Shown here: piece by piece, positions 34,680 to 45,519 of the stretch | How the letters are laid out: each line of letters opens with the position of its first letter | Numbering within the stretch: the first letter of the stretch is position 1 | Source of the DNA: Micrasema longulum | Taxonomy: Eukaryota > Arthropoda > Insecta > Trichoptera > Brachycentridae | Length of the DNA: 64,000 nt | Direction of reading: 5' to 3' | NCBI GenBank assembly: GCA_022494885.1 | Contig: JAGVSM010002361.1 | Location: 186,001-250,000 of the forward strand | Position numbers and translations under genes: made by a program | Notes under the pieces: model-generated | Seen by the model: the letters and a program-made list of their open reading frames with translations, nothing else | Told to the model about the DNA's origin: nothing | The model's database searches: none

Positions 34680-35510
34680 CTTCCGCTTCCACTCCCACAA
34701 AGTTTACTATAAACCATTGAGTCTTTCTAATTTTGTTAAAATAATTTTCTGTGTATAAATGTGTCCATAAAAATGGGCGTGTATTTATATAATTCTTTAA
34801 AAAAGCATCTCGCTTAGTGAATAATAATCGTTGTTCGAGTTGATTTTCACAGAAAAAATAATCATTTATAATTTATTTTATTACGAACATACTATGTACT
34901 TATATGAATATACAAATTAACGAACGTTTTTTGTAGATTACTTAAAAAATAAATCACGGCCTGCCACTGACGTCAAGTAGACGTAGGTGCTCAGAGGCGG
35001 TATGTGGTAGACAAGCTGTGAAGTTCTTCAAGAAATATCTACAAACATATATCAACATAGTTAATGGTAGGCAAACTAGCTACCCACTACAACGGGGAAA
35101 AAATTCGTATTCATGTTCATTCATCGAAAATAAATGAAGTAACGAAAATTATTGTCTGGATAAAAATAATATGGCTCCAGATTGTCTGTTGCATAATTTT
35201 TATTTTATCATAAAAAGGCCCGCTATAAAACAGGGTTACATAGTGAACTCGTACATTAAATCCGTACATTTGCAACCATTTTCTGGGAATTTATGGCGCA
35301 ACACGAACTCTTTTATTGCGAAATGCATTATTTGGTGTTTTACTGCACTTACGATGAAACGGAACTCTGACAAATTGCTGTAATCAACGAGTTTTCTTGT
35401 TTTTATTGCTGTACTGCAATTTAAAGATGATTTTGTTGATTGCTCCTGTTGTGTTCATTTTGTGAAATTGTTTTCATAAAACAAAATATCATTATTTTGT
35501 CAATATCATT
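34680..35510. other. No recognisable feature
   Basis: AT-rich. The ORF at 35171 is not convincing. Confidence 0.5.
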
Positions 35511-35514
35511 TTAA

Positions 35515-36148
35515 CAACAATATTTTGAGTTTGTCCAACTTTGTAGACAACAAAAAACAGAAAACATTTTAGAGAATGAAAAATAAATTTTCAGGCATTG
35601 CCTAGTATGTAGGTGAAAAAATTGAATTAGATAAATCTCACCCGCATAAATAAAGGTTTCAGCTATTTAACTTCATTAACATCAACAGATGAAAGAGTTG
35701 AAGGAATATAGATGTTCACATATGGGCGGAATGGTGAATGTTACACAGTGTGTACAGTGGCCACTTAAACCAGCCAATGACAGGTTATAAGCCCTGTAGA
35801 TGCCTAGACTTATATTACCTTCTCTAAAATGTTCTTTATCTCTGTTTTAATATTTTAATATTAACAGCTTCCAGTCCTTGTCTACAAAAATTTTGACTAA
35901 CTCAAAATATTTTTGATAAATCTACCTGGTCTATGGAGAAGCATAAAAATTGAAAAAAATCAGGTGTTGCCTAATATGTAGGTGAAATAAATCAATTAGA
36001 TGAATTTCACTCGCATAAATATTGGTTACAGCTCTTTAACTTCACAAACATTAACAGACGAAAGAATTGAAGGAATTTAGATGTTCAAATATGGGCGGAA
36101 TGGTAAATGTTACATAGTGTGTAATGTAATCATTTAAACCAGCAAATA
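35515..36148 (-). mobile_element. Family Y MITEs, one and a partial second unit
   Basis: A full unit 35515-35900 is followed by a second 3' portion 35900-36148, both in the orientation opposite to 31464. AGCCCTGTAGATGCCTAGAC and TTAAACCAGCCAATGACAGG are readable on the plus strand. Unit arrangement suggests recombination between neighbours. Confidence 0.7.
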
Positions 36149-36184
36149 AGGTGAATATGAGTATAAAACCATTTACTGACTTCT

Positions 36185-36228
36185 GTGTCTACCGGTTTCG
36201 AGACGCACCCGTCTCTTCGTCAGGACAC
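36185..36228 (-). ncRNA. Hammerhead ribozyme motif, type I with minimal stem III (best copy)
   Basis: On the minus strand, in order: stem I strand GUGUC; the conserved box CUGACGA; one extra A; stem II GAGAC, loop GGGUGC, GUCUC; GAAA; the minimal stem III ACCGGU (sharing the last A of GAAA); cleavage-site A; and the returning stem I strand GACAC. Stem I pairs perfectly (5 bp), stem II pairs perfectly (5 bp) and the cleavage triplet reads GUA, which fits NUH. The extra A between A9 and helix II is tolerated in at least one known natural hammerhead. The self-complementary ACCGGU is typical of hammerheads that act as dimers in Penelope-like elements and retrozymes. The motif is embedded in a dispersed repeat that occurs about eight times in the window. 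Confidence 0.8.
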
Positions 36229-36293
36229 TCACTACACCAACATGCAAATACTAAAATACTCTTTCACCCTCGTCACCGTATTTACGAAAAATA

Positions 36294-36326
36294 CTTTATT
36301 TACTTTATTTTATTTTATTTTATTAG
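36294..36326. repeat. (TTTTA)n microsatellite
   Basis: About six TTTTA units follow the hammerhead-containing repeat. Confidence 0.8.
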
Positions 36327-36935
36327 GGAAATCAACAGTTCTACTTACATATTTTTAGTAAACAAACAGATATAGTGTATAAACTCAGAACTAATAACAG
36401 ATTTCCATATAGTATACAAAGTTCGTAAAGAAAATATATTACATATCAAACAAATACGAGTACATACAATTTATACATATAAAAATGTTATTTTCATGTA
36501 CTCAATAATCAAAGGTTTTTTAAATATTAATTTTAAGAACATTAAGTTACTGTAAATTGGGCGGGATAAGGACAAAAATGCTTGAAGAGAGGATAAGGAG
36601 GGGAGGGGAGATGTACATATTTATTATTATAATGTCTACTAAGTTACATAATACATTTTTAGTGTAAATTTTAAATCTGACAGAGTGATGTTTGTGTAAT
36701 CTATATTTTTAAATTTTGTATTGTACATTGAAAAAGTCCTACGAAAAAAAGCATTTTTAACATACGATGTTTTACTTATTGGTACATGAAACAGGTGGTA
36801 CCGTCTACAAATCCTGGCCGGCACATGTATTGTTATTAAACCAAGAAGCTCTGTAGTCAACCATTCCTGTCATAATTTTGTAAAGCAGTAGTTGGTCCGC
36901 ACACACTCTGCGGTATACATAAATTAAATTCAGAA

Positions 36936-36980
36936 TTAAAGGGGATGCAAACACCTGGACATGATGTTTGCATCTCCTTG
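36936..36980. repeat. Small palindrome
   Basis: GGGGATGCAAACA and its complement TGTTTGCATCTCC flank CCTGGACATGA. The wider TTAAAGG..CCTTTAA context suggests a tiny foldback element. Confidence 0.45.
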
Positions 36981-37029
36981 ACTTAGTACACCTTTAACTA
37001 TGTAAACGTGAAAATATATTTTAGTAATT

Positions 37030-38128
37030 ACATGTTTACAATTTCAATTTCAATTTTTCAATTTTTCAAATTTTATTTATTCATATACATGTACATCGAT
37101 AAATAAATTTGAAATTGAAAAAGGGGGTAAAATGGAATAACTTAATTCATACATATATAATTAATTGAAATAAATAGGTTAAATTATGTTTATATAAAAA
37201 AAACAGATAAGTATACATAATATTCAGAGAATAATATGTTAAAAAGTAAGAGAATCTTGTAACAAAAAACTCCCTCATAGACGTGAAAAATGTCAATGTC
37301 CAAAGTAGTATTGTTCAACATAGAGATAGCCCTTCCAACAGACATAACCATTGGCATGTTGGTCCTGTATATTGGAATGTAAAACTGTCTATGCTGACGC
37401 TGTCTAAGGTATAAGGTATCCGGAACATAAAAGCTAAGGCTCCACATAATTTCAGGGTTGTCAATAATACCGCGCAACAATCGAAATAAATGCGTTGTTA
37501 AATACACATTCCTTCTAGTCTTCAAACTGCTGTAACCATGCATACCCTGGAAGAACTCAGTGGGATAAAGTCATGGATAATATCCGCACTCCCTCATGTA
37601 GAGAAACCGACGAAATTTCTTCTGAACCTTCTCCACCATAAGAGAGTACTTCAACTCACACGGTCCCCAAATCATCGAGCTACTCTCGAGTCTACTTCGC
37701 ACCAACGAGTTATAAAGAATTCTCAGTACTCGTGGACTACCAAAAACCCTGGCAGTACGCAAGACAAATCCTAACATCTTCAACGAACTATTACAAACTG
37801 TTTCGATCTGATCATGAAATGTCAGGGAACTCACAAAAGTGATGCCTAGATCTTTAACCTTCGCAATCCGCATAAGATTCTGGTCATTCATTCTATAGCG
37901 GAAGAAAAGCGTTATGTGGGCCCTGGTGAAAGACATAACTAAGCATTTTGAAATATTAAACGATAATTTATTTCGTCTTCCCCATTTCGTATTATATCCG
38001 CCTGTAAAGTACGAAAATCATCTAAAGTTTTTACCCTCAAAAATAGCTTCAAGTCGTCCGCGAATAACAAAAACGCAATCTGACTACAACTTTTTTAATT
38101 TCATTGATAAAAATAGGGAACAGTAATG
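37030..38128 (-). pseudogene. 3' half of a jockey-like non-LTR retrotransposon
   Basis: Minus strand: FADDLKLFLRVKTLDDFRTL (the catalytic YADD-type box, as FADD), then RYRMNDQNLMRIAKVKDLGI, then SLVRSRLESSSMIWGPCELK, then MHGYSSLKTRRNVYLTTHLF. Stops or frameshifts separate the parts (near 37570 and 37940). It ends in a TTTC/AATTTC-rich 3' stretch near 37040. The catalytic DD is retained, but the frame is broken, so it is inactive. Confidence 0.8.
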
Positions 38129-38140
38129 TTGGTTAAGTAA

Positions 38141-38184
38141 GTGTCCTGACAAAGAGACGGGTACGTTTCGAAACTGGTAGGCAC
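38141..38184 (+). ncRNA. Hammerhead ribozyme motif, slightly diverged copy
   Basis: Plus strand: GUGUC, box CUGACAA (G8 changed to A), stem II AGAGAC with GUUUC, GAAAC, then ACUGGU as stem III, A, and GGCAC, which re-pairs with GUGUC (4 Watson-Crick pairs and one G-U). Same family as 36185-36228 in the opposite orientation. The change in the box probably reduces or abolishes cleavage. It lies just beyond the upstream end of the jockey-like fragment on the other strand. Confidence 0.65.
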
Positions 38185-38309
38185 AAAAAATCAGTAGGTG
38201 GTCATATGCTAATATTGACTAATATTAATTCAATGTAATGCAACGATAAAAAAATAAGGAATTAAAGAGCTTGCTGAAAAAAATACCTAAAAAGTAAAAA
38301 ACGAAATTG

Positions 38310-38870
38310 CAAAGACAAGCACACGATGGTAACATGGAAAATGATCGAGGGAATGAATTTGCGAAAAAAGCTTTCAAAATGAGAACTATCCCTACCTCTG
38401 ACCATATTCATATGTCATACATTAAAAAAATAGTGCGAGAAAAATCATATGATACTTGGAACAAAAATACGTATTAAGTGATACAGGCAAAATAAAGAAA
38501 TTGTCTTTCAAAAATGTAAAGTATGCCGAGATATTGGACACTTTTGGGCGGACTGACGAGCTAACATAAATGCTTTTAGGTCATGGTTTTTTCCAAAAAT
38601 ATCTTCATAGATTCAAAAAAAATAAATAATGATTGCTGCCCTTGCGATGGACTCGTCTCTCAGGACGTCCTCCAGATATTAAGCAATTGTCCTATGTTTG
38701 GCGCCGAGAGGTTAAACTGTAAACCAATGTGCGCACAATACGGCCAAGTTTTTGAAAACCAAGAAAAAGTAATAAAAAATAAAGCCACTGCGGAAAGATA
38801 TATTGACTTTCTGAAGACCTTTGTTATAAAAAAATTAAAATATAATGAAGGAGCGGACCCAGACCCGTAA
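38310..38870 (+). pseudogene. Non-LTR retrotransposon fragment with RNase H and C-terminal Cys motif
   Basis: HDGNMENDRGNEFAKKAFKM resembles the last RNase H block (H-x-GN-x-x-N-x-x-AD-x-(L/A)AK-x-A). Next SYIKKIVREKSYDTWNKNTY, then after stops CCPCDGLVSQDVLQILSNCP, MFGAERLNCKPMC. The C-P-C-(D/G)-x-x-x-QD-x-x-x-(L/I)-x-x-CP-x-(F)-x-x-ER pattern is the usual end of I/R1-type elements. The ORF 38583-38870 is intact. Broken upstream. Confidence 0.65.
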
Positions 38871-39097
38871 AATTAACTATTTTACAAATTATACAAACTA
38901 TGAAAAAAGCTTTGTATGCGTAAGCAAAGCAATAAATAATCGGAACAAGAGGAAAAAAGTAACGCTAAAGACGCTTACTTCTAGATCAAATGAGATGACA
39001 ATATTCAGACGCGATATTGCAATTATGTCCAAAACATTAGTAAAAAAGATGAACAAGTTCTGATGAAGAGCCTTAATCTAAATCTCAGACCACTTAC

Positions 39098-39224
39098 CTC
39101 CCTGGTGTAGTGGTCAAGATGCTTGACTTCGATGCCCGGTGAGAGCACAAAAATTTTATATGATTTTTCTCAAGCCTTGGTGTTCTGTATTGTAATTCAC
39201 CACTGTAATGGGCCTCCTGGCTGG
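39098..39224 (+). mobile_element. SINE-A copy with deleted B-box region
   Basis: CCTCCCTGGTGTAGTGGTCA is the A-box region. About 25 bp between the head and the B box are missing (GACTTCGATGCCCGGTG follows directly). The tail ends GGGCCTCCTGGC. The deletion would disable Pol III transcription from the internal promoter. Confidence 0.75.
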
Positions 39225-40005
39225 CGTATTGTAGTGCAAAAAAAAGCTAGGAATTAGCCAGAACACATGCTTAAAACCTCAGAGTAATAATTTGCCCGCT
39301 CGTAGCGTCGCCCGTACGGACAAAACCATTCCATGATCATCGATCATTAAGTAAGCTACAGTTTGCATCAATACAATGAACCGTGGGTACTCAAGTTGAG
39401 AATTGCAAGCGCAAACCGAAACAGTTCATGACACATTCGTTGTTGTTGTCACACCAAAACCCCAACCGGAAATTCGGAACTCTTTTGTTCTATGCAATAG
39501 AGCAAAATGGTATATCTATAAAAAAACTCAGCAAAAAGTTGACTCTAAAGATAATATTTTTTTTATATATAAATCAATAAATCATGTTTTGATTTCATTG
39601 GGCTAAAATTATTCGTAGAACATAATTATTTCTTCCACCCTTTCTCCTTAAGAAAAACCAAATATTCCCTTTAACATTTCAATCGTTCAGAAGTTTTGAA
39701 ACAATAGTCGATTCTTCAAATAGTTACACAAGTATTTTCAATGCATTATAACTTGGAAATTTCTGAATCAGTATTTAAAACCGCTTGATATTTGCAACCC
39801 AAATATTTAATAATTGAACGACTCTATCTTCTTATTTAAGTTATTTGGATGTTTTATCATAAATCGCTCAAAGAATTTCACTCAACTGAAAACAGATAAA
39901 TACTCATCGAATTATTTAGAATATTTTCATTTATTATATTAGTTTATTCGTTTTTTATATTATATAAATTACAAAACATTTGAAATACGTGTATTCACGA
40001 AGGAA
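39225..40005. other. No recognisable feature
   Basis: Overlapping frames at 39383 and 39403 have some non-AT composition but no domain. No repeats found. Confidence 0.4.
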
Positions 40006-40008
40006 ACT

Positions 40009-40395
40009 ATGTACGATAGATGCACAAATGTTGAGATCCGTACATTATGTAAGGCTGAGACAAGCATTATCGACAAAATCAAGAAAGGAGCTCTGCGCTG
40101 GTTTGGACATGTAGAACGAATGGACAGCGAGAGAACGGCTAAGAATATTTACAATGCGAATGTTGATGGATGCAGAAATAGAGGAAGACCGAGAAAGACA
40201 TGGCATGACCAAATCCAACAAATACTTAAAGATGGACATGTCAAAAGTCGGAATAATCGGCGCGCGTGCATGAGAAGATGTATGAATGTAGAGGAAGCGA
40301 GATCTGTATGCAAAGATAGAGTGTTGTGGCGTTCTATCCTCTCTGCCTACCCTTACGGGGAAACGGCGTGATGGTTTGTTTGTTTGTTTGTATAT
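40009..40395 (+). pseudogene. C-terminus of a non-LTR element, intact over 120 codons
   Basis: LRWFGHVERMDSERTAKNIY, NANVDGCRNRGRPRKTWHDQ, then GHVKSRNNRRACMRRCMNVE and SAYPYGETA then stop. LRWFGH-x-x-RM-(D)-x-x-R and G-R-P-x-x-(T)W is a typical tail of RTE-like/other non-LTR elements. It ends in (TTTG)n at 40373-40392. Copies: 6890 (plus) and 59538 (minus). Confidence 0.7.
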
Positions 40396-40404
40396 TGCCA
40401 TGTC

Positions 40405-40640
40405 GTTTTCGACTCTATAGGTAAAAATACCCAGGTAAAATTCCTGAAAAAAAATCTAATGGAGGTAAGTCCGCCTCGTAGTGTAGTGGTTGATATATTT
40501 GCCTACCATGTTTAAGGTCCTAGGCTCAGTCCCTGGCGGCGTGGACATAACGTTTTGGTTTTGTTGGTTGTATACTGCAGTATTTCACTATTTCTGGACT
40601 TGCACTTGAAGTGTAAGACGGATTACCTTTCCAATCATGT
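40405..40640 (+). mobile_element. SINE-C copy
   Basis: A leader with GGTAAAATTCCTGAAAAAA is followed by a tRNA-like head: GTCCGCCTCGTAGTGTAGTG as A-box region and TAGGCTCAGTCCCTGGCGG as B-like box. A body with GACTTGCACTTGAAGTGTAA follows. Confidence 0.6.
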
Positions 40641-40644
40641 AATA

Positions 40645-41755
40645 AAAATAATTCAAATATGGTGATATTTTTTACAAGAAAAAACATCAAATCGGTTCAG
40701 TTTTGAGGTGCGGAAGATGGAACAACAATACGTTTGTTTTTGACGATTTTAGTTAAACATAATCAGTCCAACGTGCAGTTATTTTTTTAGCACAATATCG
40801 AGGAGCCATTGCAAGAGAGTGACAAAAAACTGTATACAAATACCTATTCATCAAAATTGTGTGACAATTCATATCATTTTCAGAACGTTTCAAACATATC
40901 AACGTGCCATTATTTTTTTATGTATTTTTTCTATCTTTCTGGTACTAAGAGATACGTATAACTGATTATTTTACATTAGCGTTACTTACAATCTTGTAGT
41001 CTACGGACTAAAACAACACGCTTGCGCTTTTGATGTCAGAATATATTTTAAAAGATACAAACATAAATTATTTTTATAAATAAAAATAAAGAATTAAAAA
41101 AACAAACTATTTCACTTTGATATAACTCAAGCAATAAATTAAGTTCAGTGTGATTAAATTTAAGCGGACGTTTTGAAATCTACCATTTTAAGTATTAGGT
41201 ACAGTATTAAAATATTCTCGTAGCGCTTTTCGAAAATTGCTCAGCGCACGAAAATTGACGTTTAATCGGTAAATTTTCTTTGCTTCTGTCTCGGTGTATT
41301 ACAAAAGCTCTTGTGACAGCTTGATGTGACTAGAATAAACACGGCCAACCCAGAATACGAAGGAAAGAGAAACATGAACGTTCCGCAAAATGTCAGCTTT
41401 GTACACGATTGGCTGAAACATTAAGCTCAAAACATATTTTGGTAAAGAATAAAGCAATGATAAACCCTACAGGATTAATTTATTCATAAAAAAAAACATA
41501 AACAATATTACAACGAAATACAATTTCATATACAAGATTTTGAGGCATTTTTAAATTGCTTGTTGAGTCACTCTCAATGATCGTGTCAATTTTTCTTGAC
41601 TTTGACACAAGTCTTCATCAAGTAATGCCTTCAATTCTGTGTCTTCGAAAATCATTCATATACATGTAATAAAGCGGGCGATACAAAGGATTGGAATTGT
41701 TTGGAAGAGACATGTATTCAGCAGTGGAGAGAATAAGGCTGAAGAAAAATAATAA
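40645..41755. other. No recognisable feature
   Basis: AT-rich sequence, no credible ORF or shared repeat. Confidence 0.5.
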
Positions 41756-41759
41756 GATA

Positions 41760-41860
41760 GAAATATACAGTTCACATACATATATACATAAGGGTGGGCA
41801 TATTGCCTTAAGGCATTTTTTTCTTACAATCCCAAACCGTTCAATTTAAGAAAATCAATG
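41760..41860 (-). repeat. 3' untranslated fragment of the same non-LTR family as 32140
   Basis: Plus strand GGTGGGCATATTGCCTTAAG and CAATCCCAAACCGTTCAA are complementary to the 3' region at 32470-32530. Confidence 0.6.
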
Positions 41861-41877
41861 ATATATAATATCAACAA

Positions 41878-41978
41878 CTTGATTCCATTTTCTAATAGTG
41901 AGTTATTTACAACTCGTTGAAAATGGCCCTCAAAATTAAATATTTGGGTAAGAAGAACGCAAATATTTATTTTTCTAA
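41878..41978 (+). mobile_element. SINE-B body fragment (5' truncated)
   Basis: Only the body is present: CTTGATTCCATTTTCTAATA to ACGCAAATATTTATTTTTC. The tRNA-like head is absent, consistent with 5' truncation. Confidence 0.75.
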
Positions 41979-42009
41979 AAATATTTTTTTTTTTCAAATA
42001 TACAGATAA

Positions 42010-42303
42010 GTTAACTTTAAAGGAACGGCGAGCACTTGCGGACCTTTTATTTATTGATAAAATACTTCATGGCCAAATTGATTGCCCAGACCTACTCTCC
42101 TCGATTCATTTCAATATCCCATCTAGGTGGACAAGAGACACAAAACTTTTTCATATGTCGAAATACAATACGAATGCAGCAACGAATTCACCTTTTTATC
42201 GTGCCCTTACCTTGTACAATCAAGTAGATACTTTTTACATTGACATTTTACTAGACTCTGCAACATCGTTTAAAAATAATATTCTGAAAAAAAAAAAAAA
42301 AAA
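42010..42303 (+). pseudogene. C-terminus of a jockey/R1-like non-LTR retrotransposon with poly(A)
   Basis: ERRALADLLFIDKILHGQID, CPDLLSSIHFNIPSRWTRDT, PFYRALTLYNQVDTFYIDIL, ending in a poly(A) stretch (42285-42304). RR-x-LADLLF-x-x-KIL-x-G-x-ID is the same C-terminal pattern as at 34385. Confidence 0.7.
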
Positions 42304-42304
42304 A

Positions 42305-43425
42305 CTGTAATTATCCTCACTTATATATTTTTTTATGATACTCTCACTCGCGCACACACATATACACACCCTCCCACCTCTCTCACTCACACTTACAAAT
42401 ACCCTTTTTTGACATACCTAGTAAAAAAATTAGGCTCTAATTGGAATACAACTAAAATGTCATTTTATAGCTCAGCAATATTCTTCCTACTTGTTGTTTT
42501 GATGTATTTATTGAGTTGTATTCTGTTGCCTTCATAAAAAATTAAAAAAATATATGAACGTGTAGGTCTGTTGAAATGTTTTTATAATGAAAATAAAATA
42601 TTGATAGCTATATAGACACATTAAAAAATAAATTAAATACATATCTACACGATACTATACTATGTTAGAGAGGAGGGGGTAAAGAGCGAAGGAAAGAGAG
42701 AGAAGAAAGGAAAAACTAAAATATTCAGGAAGTGACGTTTCACACGTGATTTTAATGTAAATAAAGAAGGGGCATTTCTCATATTATTGTATAGATTACT
42801 CCATTATCGGGCAGGTACTACTGCGGAAGAGGAGGCAAAAAAATTAGAAAAATATTAAATTAAAATTTCACATTCGGTATTTTGTTTTTATTTTTCTAAT
42901 CTTGCGAACTTTTTGCCTTATTTTTTTTTATTTTTTTTATTTGATTTAAATGCATAATTATACATTTTTACAATTCAAAAAAATTTCACTTGTTATATTT
43001 TTACTAAAACTAAAATCCCACCAAGCCACTTTTTGTAGCTTGTTGGTGAAGATTATATTTATACTGACTTAATAATATTATTTACATTTATAAAAACAAT
43101 GAATTACATATAAAAATTACCAGCCGGAAAGATCAGAATAAACATGTTTATACAAATAATAATATATAAATTTATTTTTTAAATACAAGAAAATACATGA
43201 AAAAATAAAATATTTATACCTAAGCTACTATTCATATATAAACTCTTGATCGAGTAGCCACTCTCTTATTTTGCTCTTGTTACAATGTGAGTTAAATTTA
43301 AGTTCTTTTGGTAATAAATTAAAAATTCTAGGTACTAAATATTTGAGAGTTCTATTTCCATATTTATTGCATACTTTTGGTACTACAAATTTGTTACTCT
43401 ACTTAGTTTTTACTTTAATAAAAAT
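42305..43425. other. No gene; CA-rich and purine-rich simple sequence
   Basis: A CACA-rich stretch at 42345-42400 and a GA-rich stretch at 42665-42715 are the only features seen. Confidence 0.5.
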
Positions 43426-43427
43426 CA

Positions 43428-43550
43428 GGTTGTGGTCCTGTCAACTTGTTTCCCATTTTCTAGTTGTGAGTTATTTACAACCCGTTGGGATTGGCCCTCA
43501 AAATTAAATATTTGGGTAAATCATAAGAACGCAAATATTTATTTTTCTTT
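43428..43550 (+). mobile_element. SINE-B copy with internal deletion
   Basis: The first 13 bases GGTTGTGGTCCTG are joined directly to the body (CAACTTGTTTCCCATTTTCT), so the A/B box region is lost. The body continues to ATAAGAACGCAAATATTTA. Confidence 0.75.
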
Positions 43551-43569
43551 AAAAAAAAAATATTTTTAG

Positions 43570-43714
43570 TAATAAGTGTTTGCGTAATTATAACTTTTGC
43601 AAGTATTTCCATTTTTTTTAGTCTCAAATAACCGCATTAGAAAATGGGAAACAAGTTGTGGTACTTCTCGGACCTCCTGATCCAGAGTAATACTAGCCAC
43701 GGAACCACAATCCG
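43570..43714 (-). mobile_element. SINE-B copy in inverted orientation
   Basis: The minus strand reads GATTGTGGTTCCGTGGCTAG, then the body CATTTTCTAATGCGGTTATT. It lies back-to-back with the plus-strand copy at 43428-43550, giving an inverted pair about 20 bp apart. Confidence 0.65.
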
Positions 43715-44394
43715 TCACAACTGCATATCGCACTTTATTTGTCGTTACGGTACAACAATTATATTTTACGGGTATTTTTTTAGACCTGGGTACCAAAGGT
43801 TTTGTGATACCGTGCAAATATCAGAGCCATTAAATATAGAAGGCACTTCACTCTAATAATATCAACTGTCAGCTACACGAGACTTTTGACTTATTGTATT
43901 ATAATATACGAGTATATTAAGAATCTTACCATATTTTATATAGAGTTTTTTATACCTAGTATTAAGAAAAAACACCGTCAGACTTTTCTTCATACAAATG
44001 TATTCTTATATTCTTTCCCTAGATTATGACACTATAACAATTATTTTTTTTAAAACTATAGATATTTACCATTGGCGTGTTTTTGTTGTTTTACTGTTTT
44101 GATAAGTTGTTTTTTATGGGAGCTGATACCATCTAAAAACCCAAAAACGCGCTCTGTTATATCTGTCGTCCCCGGACGTATGATATACATATATAATAAA
44201 TAATTTTGGAAAACGTAAATAATATTGACACAGAAAGTTCTGTTGTAAAACAAAAAAAAAAACTAAATCGGTTCAGTTTTGGGGTGAAGAAAACGTGACA
44301 GTGATAGGTCGATTTTTTCCTCAAAAGCCACCGCCTGTCCTCTTAATGACACCGAAAAAACTATAACCGTGTTATTTTTACATTATCAACACCT

Positions 44395-44668
44395 TCGTTT
44401 TCTTATCTACACCTAGTGGTACATAGAACACTGCATTGGTATTCCAATTGCAGCATGTATAGAACATTTTTGTTACATGGAAGGTAAGGTGATTAATCTT
44501 ACGCACCACCTGGTGCTAGTCCGGGAACATTGAAATATTGCAATGTAGAATCACATTAACTAATATTTGACGTTCACCGTGCCAGAAATCACAAAGACCT
44601 CAAGAATTGTCGAACTGTCTCCGCTTGATTACCTTTTTCAGGATTTTCTCTGAGAGCAGTTTAAAATA
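44395..44668 (-). mobile_element. SINE-D copy
   Basis: The body shares TACACCTAGTGGTACATAGA and TGTTACATGGAAGGTAAGGT (plus-strand reading) with the copies at 17255 and 19925. The leader is recognisable at its far end (CTCTGAGAG). The tRNA-like head is heavily diverged. Confidence 0.6.
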
Positions 44669-44699
44669 CTCGTACACGGTACTGGTTTGATTTCACTTA

Positions 44700-45340
44700 C
44701 AGAACTGTATTACTTATTAAGATCCTTCTAGTCTATAACCTGTTACAGCCAAGCACAGCCTAAAGAAACTCTGTCGGGTAAAGCCAAGGATAATACCCGC
44801 AGTCTCTCATCTAGAGATATCTCAGAAACTTCTTTTGGATTTTTTGGATCATAAGAGAGTATTTCAGTTCATGTGGCCCCAAAATTTTTGAGCTACTCTT
44901 GAGTCTACTTCACACTAAAAAAATGTAAAGAGTTCTCGGTACGCAAATATTTTCGAAAACACTGGCAGTACGCAGAACGAATCCTAACATCTTCAATGCT
45001 TTACCACTAATTGTGTCTATATGGTCATGAAATGTCAGGGGGCTCACAAATCTAGCTCCCAGATCCTTAACATTTGATGTTAGTAGCAGATTCTGGTCAT
45101 TCATTTTGTAAGGTGTTCGAGCCTTAGTTCACTAAGGCACGAACACCACCGGACGTGACCGAATACTTGAAAACATTAAACCTAAGTTTGTTTCGCCTTT
45201 CCCATTCACATAATATGTTAGGTATATCCACTTGGAGAAGACAAAAGTCGTCAAAAATTGTCACCTTTAAGAAAAGTTTTAAGTCATCCGCAAATAACAG
45301 AAAACGCGAGTTAGTTAGTTCAAACATTTATGCAGTCAGT
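44700..45340 (-). pseudogene. Second copy of the jockey-like element, more decayed
   Basis: Minus strand: FLLFADDLKLFLKVTIFDDF, VDIPNILCEWERRNKLRFNV, MNDQNLLLTSNVKDLGARFV, SLMIQKIQKKFLRYL. The order is the same as at 37030-38128. Frameshifts at about 45115 and 44905 and several stops. It extends only to the 3' end (about 44700). Confidence 0.75.
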
Positions 45341-45446
45341 TTCAACGTTCAGTGTTCAGTTACCCAGTAAAACATCTTCGCAGATACTCTCTTTGTTAAA
45401 CTGTCTATACGACATGTAATAAACACCCATCGAAATATAACCTCGG

Positions 45447-45515
45447 TTTTTTTCTGTCAACCTCCATCTAGGTAGTAGCTTCCATGCATCCACAAGCATT
45501 AATTTTTACACAGTT
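45447..45515 (+). repeat. Short dispersed repeat, copy 1
   Basis: TTCTGTCAACCTCCATCTAG and the following GCATCCACAAGCAT align with 62958-63017. Confidence 0.5.
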
Positions 45516-45519
45516 TATA

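Noticed and set aside
37538..37774. Plus-strand ORF over the jockey-like fragment
   Set aside because: It is the shadow of the minus-strand reverse transcriptase, which shows recognisable motifs.
38540..38580. CCHC zinc knuckle (CKVCRDIGHFWAD) suggesting a gag protein
   Set aside because: The required final Cys is absent and the frame stops. The following residues fit better the C-terminal part of a non-LTR element.
40045..40401. 118-codon minus-strand ORF
   Set aside because: Antisense of the recognisable non-LTR C-terminus at 40009-40371.
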